Source: Mesostigma viride (lineage: Eukaryota; Streptophyta; Mesostigmatophyceae; Mesostigmatales; Mesostigmataceae). Taken from it: a DNA stretch of 23,227 nt. The translations under genes and the position numbers were made by a program. How positions within the stretch are numbered: position 1 is the first letter of the stretch; every line of letters begins with the position of its first letter. The notes under the pieces were generated by a model, which was not told where the DNA came from, did no database searches, and worked only from the letters and a program-made list of their open reading frames with translations. Location: NCBI GenBank assembly GCA_009746045.1, contig RPFO01000631.1:1-23227 (forward strand), written 5' to 3'. Shown here one piece after another: positions 1 through 9,143 of this stretch.

Positions 1-692
1 ACCCTTCGGGCTGCGCTGCATACATTTGTACGACTAGATAGTTAGATAGGCACTCCGCTCCCTCTCTCCCACCACCCATTCCATAGAGGAGTTCTGCGCA
101 AGTGAAGCAGTCATGTGCTTTAATTATTGAATCAATCATCACGAGAGTTAATGCTCCGTGGCTCCCCAACCGCACGCGTGCATTATTCATGAATCAACGA
201 TGAGGCAAGGGCATTGTCGGGGTTAGGAAAAAGAGTTTGAGCGCACTGGTACCTGATAATTTGCCACAAATAGCCTGCATAAGCTCTGTTACCACATGCG
301 ATGAACGGCAAATACTTACCATGGCAGACAAGTATCGTTCTCAACTTAAGAATGGCAAATACAGAAAAGGGGCATGAAGATTGGGCTGGTAGGAATCATA
401 CAAACAACATCAAGGAGACAACCAGCACAGGCCAGAAATCGGGAGAATCCGGACCATGGTAGCTTGAGCCTGCCGTTCTCTTTTCCGCGTTTTCGAGTCG
501 TTCAGGATGATGAATATGAATGGAGATGGAAATGTGTAGCCTTGTTCATTGAAATTATGGCTAGCTAACGCTAAGAGCGACTAGATGACCTAGATGGTGG
601 GGCCGGAAACATCTTGCGTGATCAGGGCGTGTGTTTTGAGCCTAACTAACAACGACATGGCTGCACTCTAACTCGGAAAATTAAACCTACAA

Positions 693-706
693 AAACCATG
701 ACATGC
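693..706 (+). repeat. Isolated 14-base fragment of the array unit
   Basis: AAACCATGACATGC here is identical to unit positions 27-40 of the 40-bp repeat and in the same orientation, about 0.9 kb outside the array. The match is longer than expected by chance for two kilobases of flanking sequence, but the neighbouring bases do not extend it. Confidence 0.55.
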
Positions 707-909
707 AGAGGAGTACAGCACGTGTCACGTGTCAAGCCAACTATACTCATGCCGGTATGACTTATTAGTTGATAAAGATCTCAAAAATCTGGGGAAGATC
801 ATGTGCTATATCAAGGGGGGGGAGTGCTGGTTGTCTCACTGCTCTCTGTGAGGGTACCCCAGGTAAAGGTCACCCTCAATGACTGTAGCATGGGTATAGA
901 CTATATAGC

Positions 910-940
910 GCGTACCTGCGCCTGCCTTGGTGAAGCACAT
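910..940 (-). repeat. Partial duplicate of the downstream exon's tail and 5' splice site
   Basis: These 31 bp match 1001-1031, the end of the exon at 1007-1093 plus its donor, at 28 of 31 positions, 91 bp further downstream in the gene direction. On the minus strand the copy reads ATGTGCTTCACCAAGG, then a GCAG|GTACGC donor-like site. In the original phase it would encode M-C-F-T-K-A-G-A, where the exon has M-C-F-T-K-A-D-A. The similarity stops abruptly on both sides. A possible acceptor, CCCAATAG, lies just upstream. It may be a non-functional local duplication or a decoy or alternative donor. Confidence 0.75.
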
Positions 941-1006
941 ATGTGCCAAACCTATTGGGTTGCATGGATAGGGACTCTAGAGTAGGGGGTAAGAGCTGTT
1001 GCATAC

Positions 1007-1093
1007 CTGCGTCCGCCTTGGTGAAGCACATAGGGGGCTTGATTCGGAAGACGTTGCCGTAGAGGCCCCCCTTACCCACCAGGCAACCCATGT
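1007..1093 (-). CDS. AGT2: Internal exon of the same AGT2-like aminotransferase (downstream exon, substrate-arginine motif)
   Basis: This 87-bp exon encodes (D)-M-G-C then [25 protein letters not shown]. The string [LI][20 protein letters not shown] is, from family knowledge, the plant-type version of the AGXT2 C-terminal motif. The arginine of F-R-I-K-P-P aligns with the conserved class-III arginine that binds the substrate carboxylate (Arg413 in human ornithine aminotransferase). The acceptor is TGTCTGCAG|AC and the donor is GCAG|GTATGC at 1007/1006. The entering intron is phase 1: the final G of the previous exon plus AC makes GAC (Asp), giving [14 protein letters not shown] with no missing or extra residue relative to the family. 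The outgoing intron is also phase 1. The last 10-20 residues normally following this motif are not recognisable between 1 and 1006. An unspliced reading runs on from 1006 to a stop at 876-878 but does not resemble the family. About 23 of 28 codons end in G or C. Confidence 0.82.
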
Positions 1094-1585
1094 CTGCAGA
1101 CACAAGACAAGGGCATCGGGAGCGCCCAGGGAAAGCCTCGACACAGGGGTTGTCAGTGGTATATAATTTGCTGGGCTTATCCACGGGTGTTCGCCAGCCA
1201 GGAAGCGCTAGCTCTGGCACCCGGTACGGCACAGGTACTACCTAGCTGTCACCTCAGCTATCCGTGCAGGCAGCGGTAGCACCGGCCCCGATACTGACGA
1301 GGTCCACTCAGTACACCGACCCCGATATCAAAGTGGCACATGCTACTAGCGGGCACCCGTGCCGACCCTGGAGAGGGCTGGACCTGATTACAAACCGCCA
1401 GCGTTAGCGGCCAGCGCATCATGAGCAAACGCCCTCCCGAGAACATACTATGAGAGTATTCAAGCGGGATACACAAACTTATAAACTTCCACACGGCTTC
1501 ATGACGTCAAGTTCCCACAGCTTCAACGTGACACTGCACAACGGACGCACGCAACATGCTGGACCCCACCCATTCCTGATGCACG
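1094..1585. other. Unique 3' part of the giant intron; no gene seen
   Basis: These 492 bp lie between the acceptor of the downstream exon and the array. A short imperfect direct repeat (ACCGGCCCCGATAC and ACCGACCCCGATAT) lies at 1281-1294 and 1315-1328. A palindromic TGACGTCA is at 1502-1509. Minus-strand reading frames here are not protein-like and show no family similarity. Confidence 0.55.
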
Positions 1586-2221
1586 GCCGGTGGGTAGTAG
1601 CGGTGATACGTAAACCATGACATGCGACGGTGGGTAGTAGCGGTGATACGTAAACCATGACATGCGACGGTGGGTAGTAGCGGTGATACGTAAACCATGA
1701 CATGCGACGGTGGGTAGTAGCGGTGATACGTAAACCATGACATGCGACGGTGGGTAGTAGCGGTGATACGTAAACCATGACATGCGACGGTGGGTAGTAG
1801 CGGTGATACGTAAACCATGACATGCGACGGTGGGTAGTAGCGGTGATACGTAAACCATGACATGCGACGGTGGGTAGTAGCGGTGATACGTAAACCATGC
1901 GACGGTGGGTAGTAGCGGTGATACGTAAACCATGACATGCGACGGTGGGTAGTAGCGGTGATACGTAAACCATGACATGCGACGGTGGGTAGTAGCGGTG
2001 ATACGTAAACCATGACATGCGACGGTGGGTAGTAGCGGTGATACGTAAACCATGACATGCGACGGTGGGTAGTAGCGGTGATACGTAAACCATGACATGC
2101 GACGGTGGGTAGTAGCGGTGATACGTAAACCATGACATGCGACGGTGGGTAGTAGCGGTGATCTACGTAAACATGACATGCGACGGTGGTAGTAGCGGTG
2201 ATACGTAAACCATGACATGCG
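1586..2221. repeat. Left edge of the array: 40-bp units with irregular indels
   Basis: There are sixteen units here, none of the 43-bp class. The first carries an A-to-C change at 1587. The unit starting at 1866 lacks five bases (35 bp). The unit starting at 2141 has a unique GATCTACG form and is missing one C in its AAACC. Single-G losses or gains hit the GGTGGG run near 2187 and 2227. Such private mutations are expected at the end of an array, where unequal exchange homogenises least. Confidence 0.85.
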
Positions 2222-3537
2222 ACGGTGGGGTAGTAGCGGTGATACTACGTAAACCATGACATGCGACGGTGGGTAGTAGCGGTGATACTACGTAAACCAT
2301 GACATGCGACGGTGGGTAGTAGCGTGATACTACGTAACCATGACATGCGACGGTGGGTAGTAGCGGTGATACTACGTAAACCATGACATGCGACGGTGGG
2401 TAGTAGCGGTGATACTACGTAAACCATGACATGCGACGGTGGGTAGTAGCGGTGATACTACGTAAACCATGACATGCGACGGTGGGTAGTAGCGGTGATA
2501 CGTAAACCATGACATGCGACGGTGGGTAGTAGCGGTGATACGTAAACCATGACATGCGACGGTGGGTAGTAGCGGTGATACGTAAACCATGACATGCGAC
2601 GGTGGGTAGTAGCGGTGATACGTAAACCATGACATGCGACGGTGGGTAGTAGCGGTGATACTACGTAAACCATGACATGCGACGGTGGGTAGTAGCGGTG
2701 ATACGTAAACCATGACATGCGACGGTGGGTAGTAGCGGTGATACGTAAACCATGACATGCGACGGTGGGTAGTAGCGGTGATACGTAAACCATGACATGC
2801 GACGGTGGGTAGTAGCGGTGATACGTAAACCATGACATGCGACGGTGGGTAGTAGCGGTGATACGTAAACCATGACATGCGACGGTGGGTAGTAGCGGTG
2901 ATACGTAAACCATGACATGCGACGGTGGTAGTAGCGGTGATACGTAAACCATGACATGCGACGGTGGGTAGTAGCGGTGATACGTAAACCATGACATGCG
3001 ACGGTGGGTAGTAGCGGTGATACTACGTAAACCATGACATGCGACGGTGGGTAGTAGCGGTGATACTACGTAAACCATGACATGCGACGGTGGGTAGTAG
3101 CGGTGATACGTAAACCATGACATGCGACGGTGGGTAGTAGCGGTGATACGTAAACCATGACATGCGACGGTGGGTAGTAGCGGTGATACTACGTAAACCA
3201 TGACATGCGACGGTGGGTAGTAGCGGTGATACGTAAACCATGACATGCGACGGTGGGTAGTAGCGGTGATACGTAAACCATGACATGCGACGGTGGGTAG
3301 TAGCGGTGATACTACGTAAACCATGACATGCGACGGTGGGTAGTAGCGGTGATACTACGTAAACCATGACATGCGACGGTGGGTAGTAGCGGTGATACTA
3401 CGTAAACCATGACATGCGACGGTGGGTAGTAGCGGTGATACGTAAACCATGACATGCGACGGTGGGTAGTAGCGGTGATACGTAAACCATGACATGCGAC
3501 GGTGGGTAGTAGCGGTGATACGTAAACCATGACATGC

Positions 3538-3960
3538 GACGGTGGGTAGTAGCGGTGATACTACGTAAACCATGACATGCGACGGTGGGTAGTAGCGGTG
3601 ATACTACGTAAACCATGACATGCGACGGTGGGTAGTAGCGGTGATACTACGTAAACCATGACATGCGACGGTGGGTAGTAGCGGTGATACGTAAACCATG
3701 ACATGCGACGGTGGGTAGTAGCGGTGATACTACGTAAACCATGACATGCGACGGTGGGTAGTAGCGGTGATACTACGTAAACCATGACATGCGACGGTGG
3801 GTAGTAGCGGTGATACTACGTAAACCATGACATGCGACGGTGGGTAGTAGCGGTGATATACGTAAACCATGACATGCGACGGTGGGTAGTAGCGGTGATA
3901 CTACGTAAACCATGACATGCGACGGTGGGTAGTAGCGGTGATACGTAAACCATGACATGC
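3538..3960. repeat. Ten-unit higher-order block, copy 1
   Basis: Reading unit classes in order gives B-B-B-A-B-B-B-C-B-A over 423 bp. The same ten-class order and length recur 752 bp (18 units) downstream at 4290-4712. The flanking units differ (A before this copy, B before the other), so the shared block is bounded. This looks like a segmental duplication within the array by unequal exchange. Confidence 0.7.
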
Positions 3961-4289
3961 GACGGTGGGTAGTAGCGGTGATACTACGTAAACCATGACA
4001 TGCGACGGTGGGTAGTAGCGGTGATACGTAAACCATGACATGCGACGGTGGGTAGTAGCGGTGATACTACGTAAACCATGACATGCGACGGTGGGTAGTA
4101 GCGGTGATACGTAAACCATGACATGCGACGGTGGGTAGTAGCGGTGATACGTAAACCATGACATGCGACGGTGGGTAGTAGCGGTGATACGTAAACCATG
4201 ACATGCGACGGTGGGTAGTAGCGGTGATACGTAAACCATGACATGCGACGGTGGGTAGTAGCGGTGATACTACGTAAACCATGACATGC

Positions 4290-4712
4290 GACGGTGGGTA
4301 GTAGCGGTGATACTACGTAAACCATGACATGCGACGGTGGGTAGTAGCGGTGATACTACGTAAACCATGACATGCGACGGTGGGTAGTAGCGGTGATACT
4401 ACGTAAACCATGACATGCGACGGTGGGTAGTAGCGGTGATACGTAAACCATGACATGCGACGGTGGGTAGTAGCGGTGATACTACGTAAACCATGACATG
4501 CGACGGTGGGTAGTAGCGGTGATACTACGTAAACCATGACATGCGACGGTGGGTAGTAGCGGTGATACTACGTAAACCATGACATGCGACGGTGGGTAGT
4601 AGCGGTGATATACGTAAACCATGACATGCGACGGTGGGTAGTAGCGGTGATACTACGTAAACCATGACATGCGACGGTGGGTAGTAGCGGTGATACGTAA
4701 ACCATGACATGC
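4290..4712. repeat. Ten-unit higher-order block, copy 2
   Basis: This is the second occurrence of the class order B-B-B-A-B-B-B-C-B-A, 423 bp long and 752 bp after the first. The unit that follows is class A here but class B after copy 1, which marks the end of the similarity. Confidence 0.7.
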
Positions 4713-7700
4713 GACGGTGGGTAGTAGCGGTGATACGTAAACCATGACATGCGACGGTGGGTAGTAGCGGTGACTACGTAAACCATGACATGCGACGGTG
4801 GGTAGTAGCGGTGATACTACGTAAACCATGACATGCGACGGTGGGTAGTAGCGGTGATACGTAAACCATGACATGCGACGGTGGGTAGTAGCGGTGATAC
4901 GTAAACCATGACATGCGACGGTGGGTAGTAGCGGTGATACTACGTAAACCATGACATGCGACGGTGGGTAGTAGCGGTGATACGTAAACCATGACATGCG
5001 ACGGTGGGTAGTAGCGGTGATACGTAAACCATGACATGCGACGGTGGGTAGTAGCGGTGATACTACGTAAACCATGACATGCGACGGTGGGTAGTAGCGG
5101 TGATACTACGTAAACCATGACATGCGACGGTGGGTAGTAGCGGTGATACGTAAACCATGACATGCGACGGTGGGTAGTAGCGGTGATACGTAAACCATGA
5201 CATGCGACGGTGGGTAGTAGCGGTGATACTACGTAAACCATGACATGCGACGGTGGGTAGTAGCGGTGATACGTAAACCATGACATGCGACGGTGGGTAG
5301 TAGCGGTGATATACGTAAACCATGACATGCGACGGTGGGTAGTAGCGGTGATACGTAAACCATGACATGCGACGGTGGGTAGTAGCGGTGATACTACGTA
5401 AACCATGACATGCGACGGTGGGTAGTAGCGGTGATACGTAAACCATGACATGCGACGGTGGGTAGTAGCGGTGATACTACGTAAACCATGACATGCGACG
5501 GTGGGTAGTAGCGGTGATACGTAAACCATGACATGCGACGGTGGGTAGTAGCGGTGATACTACGTAAACCATGACATGCGACGGTGGGTAGTAGCGGTGA
5601 TACTACGTAAACCATGACATGCGACGGTGGGTAGTAGCGGTGATACGTAAACCATGACATGCGACGGTGGGTAGTAGCGGTGATACTACGTAAACCATGA
5701 CATGCGACGGTGGGTAGTAGCGGTGATACTACGTAAACCATGACATGCGACGGTGGGTAGTAGCGGTGATACTACGTAAACCATGACATGCGACGGTGGG
5801 TAGTAGCGGTGATACTACGTAAACCATGACATGCGACGGTGGGTAGTAGCGGTGATACTACGTAAACCATGACATGCGACGGTGGGTAGTAGCGGTGATA
5901 CGTAAACCATGACATGCGACGGTGGGTAGTAGCGGTGATACGTAAACCATGACATGCGACGGTGGGTAGTAGCGGTGATACTACGTAAACCATGACATGC
6001 GACGGTGGGTAGTAGCGGTGATACGTAAACCATGACATGCGACGGTGGGTAGTAGCGGTGATACTACGTAAACCATGACATGCGACGGTGGGTAGTAGCG
6101 GTGATACTACGTAAACCATGACATGCGACGGTGGGTAGTAGCGGTGATACTACGTAAACCATGACATGCGACGGTGGGTAGTAGCGGTGATACGTAAACC
6201 ATGACATGCGACGGTGGGTAGTAGCGGTGATACGTAAACCATGACATGCGACGGTGGGTAGTAGCGGTGATACGTAAACCATGACATGCGACGGTGGGTA
6301 GTAGCGGTGATACTACGTAAACCATGACATGCGACGGTGGGTAGTAGCGGTGATACTACGTAAACCATGACATGCGACGGTGGGTAGTAGCGGTGATACG
6401 TAAACCATGACATGCGACGGTGGGTAGTAGCGGTGATACGTAAACCATGACATGCGACGGTGGGTAGTAGCGGTGATACTACGTAAACCATGACATGCGA
6501 CGGTGGGTAGTAGCGGTGATATACGTAAACCATGACATGCGACGGTGGGTAGTAGCGGTGATACGTAAACCATGACATGCGACGGTGGGTAGTAGCGGTG
6601 ATACGTAAACCATGACATGCGACGGTGGGTAGTAGCGGTGATACGTAAACCATGACATGCGACGGTGGGTAGTAGCGGTGATACGTAAACCATGACATGC
6701 GACGGTGGGTAGTAGCGGTGATACGTAAACCATGACATGCGACGGTGGGTAGTAGCGGTGATACGTAAACCATGACATGCGACGGTGGGTAGTAGCGGTG
6801 ATATACGTAAACCATGACATGCGACGGTGGGTAGTAGCGGTGATACGTAAACCATGACATGCGACGGTGGGTAGTAGCGGTGATACGTAAACCATGACAT
6901 GCGACGGTGGGTAGTAGCGGTGATACGTAAACCATGACATGCGACGGTGGGTAGTAGCGGTGATACGTAAACCATGACATGCGACGGTGGGTAGTAGCGG
7001 TGATACTACGTAAACCATGACATGCGACGGTGGGTAGTAGCGGTGATACGTAAACCATGACATGCGACGGTGGGTAGTAGCGGTGATATACGTAAACCAT
7101 GACATGCGACGGTGGGTAGTAGCGGTGATACGTAAACCATGACATGCGACGGTGGGTAGTAGCGGTGATACGTAAACCATGACATGCGACGGTGGGTAGT
7201 AGCGGTGATACTACGTAAACCATGACATGCGACGGTGGGTAGTAGCGGTGATACGTAAACCATGACATGCGACGGTGGGTAGTAGCGGTGATACTACGTA
7301 AACCATGACATGCGACGGTGGGTAGTAGCGGTGATACTACGTAAACCATGACATGCGACGGTGGGTAGTAGCGGTGATATACGTAAACCATGACATGCGA
7401 CGGTGGGTAGTAGCGGTGATACGTAAACCATGACATGCGACGGTGGGTAGTAGCGGTGATACTACGTAAACCATGACATGCGACGGTGGGTAGTAGCGGT
7501 GATACGTAAACCATGACATGCGACGGTGGGTAGTAGCGGTGATACGTAAACCATGACATGCGACGGTGGGTAGTAGCGGTGATACTACGTAAACCATGAC
7601 ATGCGACGGTGGGTAGTAGCGGTGATATACGTAAACCATGACATGCGACGGTGGGTAGTAGCGGTGATACTACGTAAACCATGACATGCGACGGTGGGTA

Positions 7701-8815
7701 GTAGCGGTGATACTACGTAAACCATGACATGCGACGGTGGGTAGTAGCGGTGATACGTAAACCATGACATGCGACGGTGGGTAGTAGCGGTGATACGTAA
7801 ACCATGACATGCGACGGTGGGTAGTAGCGGTGATACGTAAACCATGACATGCGACGGTGGGTAGTAGCGGTGATACGTAAACCATGACATGCGACGGTGG
7901 GTAGTAGCGGTGATACGTAAACCATGACATGCGACGGTGGGTAGTAGCGGTGATACGTAAACCATGACATGCGACGGTGGGTAGTAGCGGTGATACGTAA
8001 ACCATGACATGCGACGGTGGGTAGTAGCGGTGATACGTAAACCATGACATGCGACGGTGGGTAGTAGCGGTGATACGTAAACCATGACATGCGACGGTGG
8101 GTAGTAGCGGTGATACTACGTAAACCATGACATGCGACGGTGGGTAGTAGCGGTGATACGTAAACCATGACATGCGACGGTGGGTAGTAGCGGTGATACG
8201 TAAACCATGACATGCGACGGTGGGTAGTAGCGGTGATACGTAAACCATGACATGCGACGGTGGGTAGTAGCGGTGATACGTAAACCATGACATGCGACGG
8301 TGGGTAGTAGCGGTGATACGTAAACCATGACATGCGACGGTGGGTAGTAGCGGTGATACGTAAACCATGACATGCGACGGTGGGTAGTAGCGGTGATACG
8401 TAAACCATGACATGCGACGGTGGGTAGTAGCGGTGATACGTAAACCATGACATGCGACGGTGGGTAGTAGCGGTGATACGTAAACCATGACATGCGACGG
8501 TGGGTAGTAGCGGTGATACGTAAACCATGACATGCGACGGTGGGTAGTAGCGGTGATACGTAAACCATGACATGCGACGGTGGGTAGTAGCGGTGATACG
8601 TAAACCATGACATGCGACGGTGGGTAGTAGCGGTGATACGTAAACCATGACATGCGACGGTGGGTAGTAGCGGTGATACGTAAACCATGACATGCGACGG
8701 TGGGTAGTAGCGGTGATACGTAAACCATGACATGCGACGGTGGGTAGTAGCGGTGATACGTAAACCATGACATGCGACGGTGGGTAGTAGCGGTGATACG
8801 TAAACCATGACATGC

Positions 8816-9143
8816 GACGGTGGGTAGTAGCGGTGATATACGTAAACCATGACATGCGACGGTGGGTAGTAGCGGTGATACGTAAACCATGACATGCGAC
8901 GGTGGGTAGTAGCGGTGATATACGTAAACCATGACATGCGACGGTGGGTAGTAGCGGTGATACGTAAACCATGACATGCGACGGTGGGTAGTAGCGGTGA
9001 TATACGTAAACCATGACATGCGACGGTGGGTAGTAGCGGTGATACGTAAACCATGACATGCGACGGTGGGTAGTAGCGGTGATATACGTAAACCATGACA
9101 TGCGACGGTGGGTAGTAGCGGTGATACGTAAACCATGACATGC
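8816..9143. repeat. 82-bp dimeric higher-order repeat, four copies
   Basis: Class-C (42-bp) and class-A (40-bp) units alternate strictly, with C landmarks at 8835, 8917, 8999 and 9081, exactly 82 bp apart. The period therefore shifts locally from 40 to 82 bp. To the left are 17 class-A units in a row and to the right 320 more 40-bp units, so this small dimer array marks the border of the homogeneous block. Confidence 0.88.

Larger units (their letters stand above)
1..1006. other. Non-coding DNA downstream of the last recognised exon
   Basis: In the minus-strand sense of the gene this starts at the GTATGC donor and should hold the next intron and perhaps the C-terminal exon. I could not find a convincing continuation of the aminotransferase. 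Plus-strand reading frames at 374-568 and 803-985 are short, of unremarkable composition, and resemble nothing I know. Apart from the exon-tail duplicate, the region holds a 14-base match to the array unit (693-706) and two CACGTG palindromes (719-724 and 726-731). Confidence 0.55.
2222..9103. repeat. Heterogeneous zone of the array with 43-bp and 42-bp variant units
   Basis: All 60 class-B units (43 bp, GATACTACG) fall between 2222 and 8135, and all 12 class-C units (42 bp, GATATACG) fall between 3836 and 9103. Class-C landmarks (the G of GATATACG) are at 3855, 4607, 5308, 6518, 6800, 7085, 7376, 7624, 8835, 8917, 8999 and 9081. One unit near 4772 has GACTACG (41 bp). A and B units are intermixed in non-random runs, including a ten-unit pattern seen twice and an A-A-B-B-A-A-B pattern seen three times. 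Base substitutions are nearly absent; the variation is almost entirely in length at one site. Confidence 0.9.

Noticed and set aside
300-340. Minus-strand CCATG|GTAAGT as a further exon's donor
   Set aside because: The donor is strong, but no family-like coding sequence or convincing acceptor precedes it.
374-568. Plus-strand reading frame of 64 codons
   Set aside because: It is short, resembles nothing recognisable and has no supporting codon bias or context.
781-788. Tiny terminal exon giving Asp-Phe-stop after the CTTCCCCAG acceptor
   Set aside because: The phase fits and many relatives continue with D-F, but three residues are too few to support it and the protein would lack its usual C-terminal helix.
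876-1006. Read-through of the downstream exon to a stop at 876 as the true C-terminus
   Set aside because: The residues after A-D-A do not resemble the family, and a good donor (GCAG|GTATGC) sits exactly where similarity ends.
1502-1509. TGACGTCA as a CRE-type promoter element
   Set aside because: A single 8-bp palindrome deep in an intron is expected by chance often enough, and no promoter context is visible.
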